Position numbers and translations under genes: made by a program. Below are positions 40,103-48,338 of a stretch of 64,000 nucleotides of DNA, piece after piece. The notes beneath the pieces were generated by a model. It made no database searches, had not been told where the DNA came from, and was given only the letters and a program-made list of their open reading frames with translations. Positions within the stretch are counted from its first letter, which is position 1. Each line of letters starts with the position of its first letter. The stretch comes from a virus, in the IMG/VR virus record IMGVR_UViG_3300050119_000072, positions 1 through 64,000 of that record. One strand, 5' to 3'.

Positions 40103-41590
40103 ATGACAGTCATCTATCTCACCGTCGGCACAAAATGGGTCGCGCCGCAAAATTGGAGCAACACCGGCGCGACGATTGAGTTGATTGGCGGAGGCGGTGG
40201 TGGCGTCTCAGTTGCCGGCGGCGTCGGTGGCGGCGGTGGCGGCGGCCAATATGTAGTCACGACGACGCCAAATATCGTAGCCGGCACAACCTACTCTTAC
40301 GTGATCGGCCAAGGCGGCGCGGCCAACGCCAACGGCACAAATACAACCTTCACCGATGGCGGCGGGACTTACACCGCACACGCCGGTCAGACCGGATCAA
40401 CCATCACTGGCGGGGCAGGTGGCACCGGCGCAGGCGGTGGGACTGGCTCGAACGTCGGTGGCGCTGGCGGCAACGCATCGACGGATGCAGGCGGCGGCGG
40501 CGGCGCTGGTGGCGCGACCGGCGCAGGCACGGCGGGCGCAGCCGGCACAATCGGCGGCGATGGTGCTGGTGGTTCGGGCGACGCTGGCGCAGGCGGCGCT
40601 GGCGGTACGGCGGCAGGCGGCGTTGGCGGCGCAGGCTCCGAATGGACCGCGACAGGATTAAACGGCGGCGCGGCAGGCTCCGGCGGCGGCGGCGGCGGCA
40701 AGCAAGCTGGGACCGGCGGCGCCGGCGGATTGTATGGGGCGGGCGGCGGCGGCGGCGCGACGGGTGGTGCGGGCAAAAACGGCATCATCGTCATCACCTA
40801 TACGCCGACATCGCAGCCAACGATTTACATTTTCAAAGACCTCACGGTCACGAATTTTTCGACGCCATCCGATTGCATAGTCGCAAATTATCTTGTCGTC
40901 GCTGGCGGCGGCGGGGCCGGCTATTCGCAGGCCGGCGGCGGCGGCGGCGGCCAAGTATTGACCGGCGGCCAAACTCCGGTCGCCGGCGCGAATTACGCAC
41001 TATCAATTGGCGCCGGCGGCACGGCTGGTACAGGCGCCGGCGTCGCAACGAATGGTTCCAACTCTGTCTTTACTGGGGTTTCCACTGTCACGGCGACGGG
41101 CGGCTTAAAATCTGGCGATAACGGCGCTAACAACGGCGCTAATTCAGGCTCGGGAAATGCCGGCGGCACCGGCGGCGGCGGTGGTGGCGGCGGCGGTGGT
41201 GGCGGTGGCAACGGCGGAGTCGGCTCAAATAATTCCGGTAATAACGGCGGCAATGGCGGCATCGGTACATCGAGCACCATATCGGGAGCCTCGGTTGGTT
41301 ACGGCGGCGGTGGTGGCGGCGGCGGCCATGCGGGAGGGAGCGGCGGCACTGCGACCTCTGGCGGTGGCAATGCTGGTCAAACGCCGGATTCGCCAGGGCT
41401 CAACGGCACTGCAAATACTGGCGGCGGTGGTGGCGGCGGCAGCAATAGCGCGGCAGCCCAAGCCGGCGGTGGCGGCGGTTCGGGCATCATCATTATCAGT
41501 TACTCGACCACGCCATCGCATGTGCCATACGATCAAAGCGCAGACGCCCTCATTCGTGAAATGAACCGCTCGCAGATGGTGGCATACTAA
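40103..41590 (+). CDS. Glycine-rich tail fibre or adhesin-tip protein
   Basis: A 495 aa protein. Two beta leaders (about residues 1-60, IYLTVGTKWVAPQNWSNTG; and about 230-310, IYIFKDLTVTNFSTPSD) each precede very long Gly-rich tracts (GGGGGG, GGSGGGGG). The arrangement suggests two polyglycine-II-type sandwiches like those at phage adhesin tips, where glycine loops contact host receptors. Ends VPYDQSADALIREMNRSQM. Long Gly codon tracts also create large Pro-rich shadow frames on the minus strand, which are not genes. Confidence 0.7.
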   Translation: MTVIYLTVGTKWVAPQNWSNTGATIELIGGGGGGVSVAGGVGGGGGGGQYVVTTTPNIVAGTTYSYVIGQGGAANANGTNTTFTDGGGTYTAHAGQTGSTITGGAGGTGAGGGTGSNVGGAGGNASTDAGGGGGAGGATGAGTAGAAGTIGGDGAGGSGDAGAGGAGGTAAGGVGGAGSEWTATGLNGGAAGSGGGGGGKQAGTGGAGGLYGAGGGGGATGGAGKNGIIVITYTPTSQPTIYIFKDLTVTNFSTPSDCIVANYLVVAGGGGAGYSQAGGGGGGQVLTGGQTPVAGANYALSIGAGGTAGTGAGVATNGSNSVFTGVSTVTATGGLKSGDNGANNGANSGSGNAGGTGGGGGGGGGGGGGNGGVGSNNSGNNGGNGGIGTSSTISGASVGYGGGGGGGGHAGGSGGTATSGGGNAGQTPDSPGLNGTANTGGGGGGGSNSAAAQAGGGGGSGIIIISYSTTPSHVPYDQSADALIREMNRSQMVAY

Positions 41591-42654
41591 TGTCACGCAA
41601 AATTTTATACCCGGCGATTGCGCTCATAGCAGCGCAAAGCGCTGGCATGGGGCCGAACGACATTGTCGGCGGCTTTCACCCGGAATCGCCAGTCGTTTTT
41701 GTGCGGCCGTTCAACGCGGCATTGCAGCAGCACACCACGCAAGTGCTGCGGCCGATTCCCAATCAGTTAAGCGTTGAAGGCGTCTACGCGCAGCCGCCTG
41801 ATGTTTTTGCCAAGCCATTTCCGGCGAGCGAACAGCAATTCTCGGCGCATGATCCACGCGCCGTACCAGACCAATTAAATGTTGAGGGCGTCTATTTTCA
41901 GTCGCCGGACGTTTTCGCAAAACCGTTCCCGGCGCACGAACAACAGTTCAACAGTTTCCAGCCGCAAGGGTTTGTCAAATCGACGTTCCCCGATGGCTGG
42001 CGCAGTTACCAGTGGGAATATCGGTTTGCCAAGCCGTTCCCCGTCGCTGAACAGCAATTCTCGACCTATTTCAAATTCCCGCCTGGCGTTGTCCCGCAGG
42101 GCTGGTATCCGCACGAACCGGAAGTATTTGCCAAACCGTTCCCGGTCACCGAGCAAAGCTTCCAGCCGGTCCGGGAACCGGTGCCACCACCGCCTCCTGG
42201 CTTTGGCTGGTGGGGTTATCAGTTCAATTATGCTTTCACCAAGCCGTTTAACGCGGCATTGCAGCAATTTCAGGCGTGGGATTTGGTCGGCGCTGTTCCG
42301 CCGAACCTGCCGCCTGGCGCCGGCAAGCGCTACAAAAAGCCCACCGATTATCTCCCCGAGCCGCCTTGGGACGTTAAGCCCAATAAGCCGTTCCGTCCGG
42401 TCTGGGATAAACCCAAGGGCGGCGAGATCGAGCAGCCGGCCAAGGTCGCCACGCCAGCCGGACCGCCGCCGCTGCCGCCGGCGAGCATCTTCGGCCCACC
42501 GGGATATGCACAGCGGCCGGCGCTCAATCTGCCGAATTTTAACAATTATGCGCCACAAGACCCGCACGGACTCGCGCAGCGCATGAACGACGCGCAGGAC
42601 TTGAGCGATGCCGTCGCCGTGCTCAAGGCATTAGGGCTGATATCGCAAGGGTAG
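41590..42654 (+). CDS. KPFP/EQQF-repeat protein, 354 aa
   Basis: Six tandem units of 34-37 residues start at about residues 35, 71, 107, 144, 178 and 214. The core is F(A/V/T)KPF(P/N)..xQQF, best seen as DVFAKPFP..EQQF. Units 2 and 3 are nearly identical; unit 1 and unit 6 share the KPFNAALQQ variant. The C-terminal third is Pro-rich and ends in a helical segment (NDAQDLSDAVAVLKALGLIS). ATG overlaps the fibre stop (TAATG). No known function; repeat length and aromatic cores suggest a fibrous or sugar-binding protein. Confidence 0.7.
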   Translation: MSRKILYPAIALIAAQSAGMGPNDIVGGFHPESPVVFVRPFNAALQQHTTQVLRPIPNQLSVEGVYAQPPDVFAKPFPASEQQFSAHDPRAVPDQLNVEGVYFQSPDVFAKPFPAHEQQFNSFQPQGFVKSTFPDGWRSYQWEYRFAKPFPVAEQQFSTYFKFPPGVVPQGWYPHEPEVFAKPFPVTEQSFQPVREPVPPPPPGFGWWGYQFNYAFTKPFNAALQQFQAWDLVGAVPPNLPPGAGKRYKKPTDYLPEPPWDVKPNKPFRPVWDKPKGGEIEQPAKVATPAGPPPLPPASIFGPPGYAQRPALNLPNFNNYAPQDPHGLAQRMNDAQDLSDAVAVLKALGLISQG

Positions 42655-42657
42655 CGT

Positions 42658-43062
42658 ATGGCGGAAGACCCGGTCCAGCGGCTTGCAAAACTGCGGATCA
42701 TCAAGGCCAGCGCCGACCTCGACGTCCAATTCTCGGTCAAGCGCGCCGATCGCCCCTCGATCGAGATATTGCGCTTGCTGCGCGATGCCGCGGCAACATC
42801 ACTCGCCGCAATGGTCTTCCTCAACCTCGACGACCCGGCAGACCTTATCAAATGCAAGGTCATGCAGAATGAGGTCAAGCGCTACGACGAGTGGGTCGGC
42901 TGGCTGCGCCAGATCGTAAATGAAGGGCGCGAACTCGACCGCCAAATGAGCGACGACGAGCGCAACGAAATGCTCGATATCCTCATGTCGACCGGCGAAG
43001 GCCAGGAAGAAGCGATCGCGCTCGGCCTGGTCGACCCCAATAAGCGCGGCGCCGAAGAATAA
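42658..43062 (+). CDS. Unknown helical protein, 134 aa
   Basis: Helical throughout (DPVQRLAKLRIIKASADLDVQ, IKCKVMQNEVKRYDEWVGWLRQIV). Three nt after the previous stop. May be a head-assembly accessory; no family recognised. Confidence 0.6.
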   Translation: MAEDPVQRLAKLRIIKASADLDVQFSVKRADRPSIEILRLLRDAAATSLAAMVFLNLDDPADLIKCKVMQNEVKRYDEWVGWLRQIVNEGRELDRQMSDDERNEMLDILMSTGEGQEEAIALGLVDPNKRGAEE

Positions 43063-43094
43063 GGCCGCCGGCTATCAAGCACTGATTTCGCAAG

Positions 43095-43116
43095 AGGCGC
43101 CACCCGGCGCCTTTTT
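43095..43116 (+). terminator. Rho-independent terminator
   Basis: AGGCGCC (43095-43101), ACCC loop, GGCGCCT (43106-43112), TTTT. Separates the fibre region from the head genes. Confidence 0.75.
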
Positions 43117-43140
43117 GCATTTGAGGGAGCCAAGACCCGT

Positions 43141-44466
43141 ATGCCTGCACCGGACAAGCAGACCCAAGAGAGAGAATCGGCGGACCGCGCCAAAGCGGGC
43201 GTAGTCCCCGGGGAGGGCGGCGAAGCCCTCAATGCCATCGACGACGGCGCGCCAGGCGCCGATCCCGCACCGGCAGCCCGGCAAGCGCCGGCAGCCGAAC
43301 CCGCACCGAAGCCTGCGCCCGTCCCGCGCAGTCGGCAGGACGACGCGCGCAACGCCATCACGGCGCGCTTCCGCACCGATCGCGGGCAGGAAGCCGCAGA
43401 CAACGCCGACGATGTGAGCGAATTCACCCGCAGCGGCATGCCTCCGGAATTCGCGGAGAACAACGCGGCTGTCGCCGAACCGCCGCCGCAAGAACCCGAG
43501 CCGGCCGCGCCAGAGCCCACTGCCGCTGAGCCCGTCGCACTGCCCAAGACCGTGAAGGTCAAGGTGCGCGGCCAGGAGCAGGAACTCCCGCTCGAAACCG
43601 TTATTGCCGAAGCGCAAAAGGCGCTCGCCGGCGAAAGCTATCTCAGCGAAGGCCGAAAAGCGCTCGAAGAGATCGAGCGCCGCCTTCGCGCGACCCCAGA
43701 TCCGGCTGTACGTGGCCAGACGCAGCAACACCCCGCTGCGACGAACGACGTGCAGCCTACTGCCCCGGCTCCCGCCGATGGCGTCGATCCTCAGCACCCC
43801 GAGGACCTGATCCAGAAGCTTATGGAGACGATGCAATTTGGCGACCCCGCCGAAGCCCGCAACCTGCTCGAAAACACCCTTTCGGGAATGGTCGCAGCCA
43901 AAGTGGCGCCCGCCGTCAACGCGGCACTGCAATCCGATCGCCTTAAAGACGAAGGCGCCAAGACCGCAGCCGTCCTCGCTGACTTTGAGACCAAGCACGC
44001 CGACATTGCAGCCGATCCACGCGCTCGCGCGGTGATCGAGCAAGATGTCATCGGCCAACAGGTCGATGATCTCCGCAAGCTCGGCGTCGACCCCGCCAAG
44101 ATCAGGCCAGACGGATTGTCCCCGACACCAGGGGACATTGCCGAGGCCCACAAATGGTATCGCTCGCAAGGGCACAAGCTGACCACTCCGGCAGACATGC
44201 TCGAGACCGGCTTGAAAAATTACCTCGATTGGCGCGGGCCGAAAACGAACACGCCACCGGCCAACCCGGCAACGCCGCCAACGCTCGACGTCACTGTCGA
44301 TCGCACGGTGCGCCGCCAGGCCATCCCACAACAGCCCGGACGAGCCGCAGTACCCCGTCAGGACCCTCAACGCAGCCAGCCCGCGCCAGCGCGGGACCGC
44401 TCGAGGATCGTCCAAGACGAGATCGCACGGCGCAACGCCCCACGGGGAAAAGTCGCCGTCAGCTAA
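43141..44466 (+). CDS. Scaffolding protein
   Basis: A 441 aa protein of low complexity: Ala/Pro/Glu-rich N-terminal half (GADPAPAARQAPAAEPAP), a predicted helical centre with a basic segment (KVRGQEQELPLETVIAEAQKALAGES), and a basic C-terminal tail (RRNAPRGKVAVS). It sits directly before the capsid gene, the normal place of a scaffold, and its charge pattern fits one. Recognised from context and composition, not a conserved motif. Confidence 0.7.
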   Translation: MPAPDKQTQERESADRAKAGVVPGEGGEALNAIDDGAPGADPAPAARQAPAAEPAPKPAPVPRSRQDDARNAITARFRTDRGQEAADNADDVSEFTRSGMPPEFAENNAAVAEPPPQEPEPAAPEPTAAEPVALPKTVKVKVRGQEQELPLETVIAEAQKALAGESYLSEGRKALEEIERRLRATPDPAVRGQTQQHPAATNDVQPTAPAPADGVDPQHPEDLIQKLMETMQFGDPAEARNLLENTLSGMVAAKVAPAVNAALQSDRLKDEGAKTAAVLADFETKHADIAADPRARAVIEQDVIGQQVDDLRKLGVDPAKIRPDGLSPTPGDIAEAHKWYRSQGHKLTTPADMLETGLKNYLDWRGPKTNTPPANPATPPTLDVTVDRTVRRQAIPQQPGRAAVPRQDPQRSQPAPARDRSRIVQDEIARRNAPRGKVAVS

Positions 44467-44502
44467 AGCCGACGGGCTAAGTCACGAAAGGAAACTGCCA
44501 CC

Positions 44503-47500
44503 ATGGCAGGGCAACTCTGGGTTAATGCCCCCATCTGATCGCAAGATCAGAATGTGCACCGGATGAATTGCTGGGATAGCCTTAGAGCCTTGATCGCTAC
44601 AGCGTGGCCCGCAAGGGCGAGCGCGAACGCGAAAAAGATCAAGGATTGGCCAATCAGCAGCCAAGCGCCATAGGAATATGGCGAAGGTTCAACGACTAGG
44701 TAAAGTAATCCAGACCGGATGAAATGCCCAAGAGCCTCCGGGACTTCACTGCCAATAATTGAGGTATACGCGGCGCTTTCTGCGAAGAGAGATAGTAGCG
44801 TCGCGGTAAATCCAGTGCAGCACCTTCGCGCTGCCACCATATCCTGACAACCTCCAGCATTCTTTTGCTCTGGCCTTCGTAAGGCTTATGCCAGTGTGAG
44901 TGTGGATGGCGTTCGCAACACCATCAATAAAAGCGGACGTACCAAGAAAATAGAACGCCTTTTTCGGCAACGCGCGAATGTGCCCGTCGCCGTCTAAAGA
45001 ACCTCTCAGAAAATGTCGTTCTAAATGCCATGGAATGTTGGGATATCGAAGCGTCACCGACTTACCGGGAACGATGCCGTGTTTCGCTAGATCAGCTACG
45101 AGCTTCTTGCTGTCGAATGTAATCTGTTTTCGCGGGCCTGATCCTGGAAAACCACCAGGGGCCTTATCGAAAACACGAGCATCCGATTGCATCGCTCGCC
45201 GCAGATCATAAAGAATGTGTTTGTCTCGCACCTGTAGGGCAATACTGACTTGCTTTCCAGACCGAGAGACAGACCCATCGGCTGAAAGAAGGCCAAGGGC
45301 GTAAGCCTTTTGCTCGGTGTTAATTACCGCAAAAAAGTCGTGATCGAGGGCGTACCGATTGACCCTCGGCTTCGTTGGAATGCCGTAATGCCGTCTCCAA
45401 TCGCCAACTGATCGGCCAGTAACGCCGAACATCTTGCCGATTTGCTCATCGTGCTTGGTCTCGTAAAGCGCCATGAGCTTTGTTTTGGATACGCGCATTC
45501 GTGGTAACCTCCGGTACATACGTGTATCGTACCAGCAGAAGAAGTCAAGATATAGTCTGTGCTGCATGGAGACATGCAGGAGCGCTTCATAAACAGGAGC
45601 GCGCGAACATCAGCGATACCCGCCGAGGGTGGATATATGTACAGCGACGAGCTGTCCGATGTCCTCCGTCAGCAGGTTCAGCCCCTGACCAAGATGAGGC
45701 AACTTTGCGATGCCGAGGACGGCACCAAAAAGGGTCTCAATCGCGGTGATAAATACAACTGGGACGTCTATTCCAACGTCGGTACGCAAGGCCGGCGCTT
45801 GGACGAAAGCGCACCGATCCCGGAGACGGGCTTCACCATCATCCAACATCAGTTGACTGTCTACGAAGCCGGCAATTCGGTTCTCTTAAACGGAGCCGCC
45901 TTGTCTCTTGCTGCCTAGCTTCTTGATGTAGAGCCTCACTTTTGGACCGTATGTCTCGGTCTTTTTGTGGCACTCAAAACATAATGTGCGCGCGTTTGTT
46001 GGGTCTAGCGCCCGATCTAGCGCGACGCAGATTGGCTCGATGTGATCGACGTTAAGAACGATCCTTGAACCTCTGCCTTTATGATTGCGGTCCCCGCATT
46101 CTTGGCAAGTCCAACGGTCACGCTTCAATATCGATCTACGAAACTCCTTGTATGCGGCGGTATCGCGAACTCCGCCGTCACCACCGAGCCAGTTACCGTG
46201 GTCCGGACCAGATGCAATGCCGTTCGGGTATTGCGCCTTAGTCAGACCAGCATTCCAGGCCACTTGGCCTTTCTTCGATTGAAGCCACCGTTTGCGAAGC
46301 TTCGGATCATTCCGAAGTCTCTCGTTGACCTTGGACCAATCGTTGAACGGCTCATGCCCTGGTTGAAAGCCCATCCGTTCCAATGACGGGTGATCGGCCT
46401 TTGTCAGACCGTCGTTCCATGCCGGGATATTTCCGGTTTGGGTTTTACGGCAGTTTGGATGATGCCCGCGCTTGTAAATGGGGAATGTCGCTTTCCCATT
46501 TCGATCGCGATGGCGGTAGTTAAGACGCGCCTTAAAGCGCTCTTTGCAGCCGCATTGGCAGACCTTGGTTTGATAGACGGCTTTCGTTGGCATACGGTAC
46601 ATTATACAGGAAAGCAGAAACAGAAGGCAAGGAAAATCGCGTGAAACGGGGAAACTCTCTCTGAGACAATCCCGTAGGAAGCTACCGAGGGCCTTTGGTT
46701 CGGTAGAACCTCTAGAGACTAGGCTGTGAGTCCCAACAATAATCAGCCCACGAGCGCGCGACGCGAAAGCGAAAAGATAGTCCCATCAGCACGGCGACGT
46801 GTTGGAAGCCGCGGATAAAGAGCCGCAGCGAAGAAGAAATGTCCGTACACCGGCAAGCTAGTTGCGTTGGCGAAGCATCAAGTCGCCGCGATCATCGACA
46901 AGACGTTGAAGGACGACGCGCGCAAGTATTTTGACATCGAAGCGTATTTGCAGTTCAAGAACACTGCACTGCGCGCCGAACCGTCGAGCGGCACGTCCAC
47001 CACCGCGATCAACCTCGACACCACGGGCACTGCCTCGGTGACGAACAACGTCGCGTTGGGCACCGGTCACATCAAGGCGATCGTCGACACGATGAAAGAA
47101 CGCAACGTGCCGCCATTTACGGCGGACGATTACGTTGGCGTGTCGCACCCATCGACCTGGCGTAACCTCAAGAACTCGCTCGAGACCATTCACCAATACA
47201 CGGAGACTGGCCTCGCGCACATCTTCAACGGCGAGATTGGCCGTTACGAAAGCTGCCGCTTTGTCGAGCAGACCTTCATTCCGAAGGGCGGCGCGGCAAA
47301 TGCGACGAGCTACGATCCGTGGGGCGGCGTTGCGCAGCCCTGGACTAACGGGCTCAGCTCGTGGGCTTTCATCATGGGCGGCGACACGGTGACGGAAGCC
47401 GTATGCGTGCCCGAAGAAATCCGCGCGAAAATCCCTGGTGACTTCGGCCGCTCACGCGGCATCGCCTGGTATTACCTCGGCGGCTTTGGTCTGGTCCACA

Positions 47501-47547
47501 CCGATGCGCTTAATGCGCGCGTCGTGATGTGGGACAGCGCAGCTTGA
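44503..47547 (+). CDS. Major capsid protein, N4-gp56 family, split gene
   Basis: The coding sequence is join(44503..44535 or 44536, 45628 or 45629..45881, 46842..47547), 330 aa after splicing. Exon 1 gives MAGQLWVNAPI (AAAGGAAA precedes the ATG); exon 2 starts GGYMYSDELSDVLRQQVQP and ends YEAGNSV; exon 3 gives PYTGKLVALAKHQVAAIID and runs to the stop. Together they follow the N4-gp56 pattern: MAGQLW, GYMYSD, GNSVPYTGKL, NNVALGTGHIKAIVDTMKERN, HIFNGEIGRYE. Each unspliced reading hits a stop just inside the intron (TGA at 44536; TAG at 45916), so splicing is needed. Confidence 0.88.
44537..45627 (+). ncRNA. Group I intron 1 in the capsid gene
   Basis: Core elements appear in order: P AATTGCTGGGA (44566-44576), Q AATCAGCAGCCAAG (44652-44665), R GTTCAACGACTA (44687-44698) and S AAGATATAGTC (45547-45557). 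GACTA (44694-44698) pairs with TAGTC (45553-45557) as P7. GATC-GCAA-GATC (44537-44548) forms a tetraloop hairpin; CTGCATG-GAGA-CATGCAG (45562-45579) fits P9. CATCT (44532-44536) pairs with GGATG (44561-44565) as P1, and CACC (44557-44560) with GGTG (45628-45631) as P10. The exact junction is uncertain by 1 nt. The endonuclease gene fills the loop between the two P7 strands. Confidence 0.85.
44746..45498 (-). CDS. LAGLIDADG homing endonuclease, antisense in intron 1
   Basis: A 250 aa protein with two LAGLIDADG-type motifs, YALGLLSADG (about residues 66-75) and FLRGSLDGDG (about 163-172), and an N-terminal helix-turn-helix (about residues 17-40, DEQIGKMFGVTGRSVGDWRR). Such monomeric enzymes cut long asymmetric sites and spread their host element. 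Start 45498 has GGAGG about 9 nt upstream; the longer frame to 45567 runs over the P7 strand. It is transcribed opposite to the capsid gene, unlike most intron-borne endonuclease genes. Confidence 0.85.
   Translation of the reverse strand: MRVSKTKLMALYETKHDEQIGKMFGVTGRSVGDWRRHYGIPTKPRVNRYALDHDFFAVINTEQKAYALGLLSADGSVSRSGKQVSIALQVRDKHILYDLRRAMQSDARVFDKAPGGFPGSGPRKQITFDSKKLVADLAKHGIVPGKSVTLRYPNIPWHLERHFLRGSLDGDGHIRALPKKAFYFLGTSAFIDGVANAIHTHTGISLTKARAKECWRLSGYGGSAKVLHWIYRDATISLRRKRRVYLNYWQ
45886..46593 (-). CDS. HNH homing endonuclease, antisense in intron 2
   Basis: About 235 aa. N-terminal zinc-like pattern (CQCGCKERF), two related NUMOD-like stretches (IPAWNDGLTKADHP and VAWNAGLTKAQYP), then a C-terminal HNH domain: CQECGDRNHKG, NVDHIEPICVALD, CFECHKK. 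The last codons (GGSV) are antisense to the intron guide sequence. ATG 46593 is chosen since ATG 46602 overlaps a TATAAT hexamer that may be its own promoter. Confidence 0.85.
   Translation of the reverse strand: MPTKAVYQTKVCQCGCKERFKARLNYRHRDRNGKATFPIYKRGHHPNCRKTQTGNIPAWNDGLTKADHPSLERMGFQPGHEPFNDWSKVNERLRNDPKLRKRWLQSKKGQVAWNAGLTKAQYPNGIASGPDHGNWLGGDGGVRDTAAYKEFRRSILKRDRWTCQECGDRNHKGRGSRIVLNVDHIEPICVALDRALDPTNARTLCFECHKKTETYGPKVRLYIKKLGSKRQGGSV
46601..46630 (-). promoter_or_regulatory. Candidate promoter for the intron 2 endonuclease
   Basis: On the minus strand TTGCCT (46625-46630) and TATAAT (46601-46606) are spaced by 18 nt. Transcription would start close to ATG 46593, giving a nearly leaderless message. 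The consensus -10 is notable in a GC-rich region. Confidence 0.45.
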
Positions 47548-47562
47548 GGAGGGTCAGCACAC

Positions 47563-48315
47563 ATGGCATACGAACAGGCTGACATTCGCGAGTATAGCTG
47601 GGGTCTAGATCAGACCTTCGGCGCCACCACCGTCACGCATCAGATCGTCGGGCCCAAGGGCAAGGTCGGTTTTGTGCGCGATATCTCGGTCGATTGCGCC
47701 ACGTCGTTCTCTGGAACGGTTATTCCGGAAATCGACATTGGCCTTTCCTCTGGCGATTACACCTTTGGGCGCTATCGTCTTGGAACGACCGCGTCCTCCG
47801 GTTACGGCGTTGGCCCGCACAGCGCGAGCCAGGAGGCCATCACCGGCAACCCGCCGCGCACTCTTGCGGATTACACGGGCCACGTCGTTCTCGACGGCGG
47901 CCCGCTCACGTCGCAAGGCATCGCCGGCGGCTCGTACAGCACGCAAGTGCCGGCGGGCCGTATTCCGGCATCGGGCTGGACGATCACGAACGTCGTCAAT
48001 GGCACTAGCAACGTCTGTCGCGTTTACGCGAACGGATTGTCGGCGGCGCCTGGTGGCATTCAGGTCGGACAGACCGTGACGGTGCAGGGCGTCAGTGGCG
48101 CTACCGGCGTCAACGGCATCGCCAAAGTGTCGGCGGTCGACACCACGAACTACCAGTGGTTCGAACTCGGCGGCACGACCTTCGGCGGCACTTACACCAA
48201 CGGAGGTATCGCCTTCCTGAGCGTGTTCGTGACCTTGCTGCAGGGCACGGGTTCTGGCGCTGGCGGCGGTTACGTCCGCGTCAAGATCCAGTGGATCGGT
48301 CCGGATACGCCGTAA
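47563..48315 (+). CDS. Capsid-adjacent structural protein, 250 aa
   Basis: Follows the capsid gene by 15 nt with GAGGAGGG upstream. Beta-rich; the first 120 residues (QTFGATTVTHQIVGPKGKVGFVRDISVDCATSF) look like a structural shell. Residues about 130-225 form an extra module, VCRVYANGLSAAPGG...VGQTVTVQGVSGATGVNGIAKVSAVDTTNY, which resembles an insertion in the 51062, 51958 and 54199 proteins. Probably a decoration or head-completion protein. Confidence 0.7.
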   Translation: MAYEQADIREYSWGLDQTFGATTVTHQIVGPKGKVGFVRDISVDCATSFSGTVIPEIDIGLSSGDYTFGRYRLGTTASSGYGVGPHSASQEAITGNPPRTLADYTGHVVLDGGPLTSQGIAGGSYSTQVPAGRIPASGWTITNVVNGTSNVCRVYANGLSAAPGGIQVGQTVTVQGVSGATGVNGIAKVSAVDTTNYQWFELGGTTFGGTYTNGGIAFLSVFVTLLQGTGSGAGGGYVRVKIQWIGPDTP

Positions 48316-48338
48316 TAGGCGGATTGCGAACACCAAAG

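Larger units (their letters stand above)
45882..46841 (+). ncRNA. Group I intron 2 in the capsid gene
   Basis: Boundaries are set by pairing. The guide ACGGAGCCG (45890-45898) matches the ligated exon CGGT|TCCGT: GCCG pairs CGGT (45878-45881) as P1 with a U-G at the splice site, and ACGGA pairs TCCGT (46842-46846) as P10. The intron starts after T45881 and ends at G46841. R reads AGAGACTA (46714-46721) and S reads AAAAGATAGTCC (46772-46783); GACTA pairs with TAGTC as P7. The exon codons rejoin as GNSV-PYTGK, a conserved capsid string. The HNH gene occupies the 5' two thirds, antisense. Confidence 0.9.

Noticed and set aside
40387-40797. 136 aa Pro-rich frame on the minus strand
   Set aside because: It is the reverse complement of GGC/GGT codons in the Gly-rich fibre gene; no ribosome site and no conserved pattern.
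41225-41596. 123 aa minus-strand frame opposite the Gly-rich fibre
   Set aside because: Composition-driven shadow of the fibre gene.
45610-45849. 79 aa minus-strand frame in capsid exon 2
   Set aside because: Antisense to conserved capsid codons and lacks a start signal.
44503-46841. Disrupted capsid pseudogene instead of introns
   Set aside because: Group I core motifs, guide pairing and conserved rejoined codons argue for splicing; a phage cannot lose its capsid gene.
46867-47547. Stand-alone capsid starting at GTG/TTG 46867
   Set aside because: The upstream PYTGKL codons and exon 2 belong to the same protein; no ribosome site at 46867.
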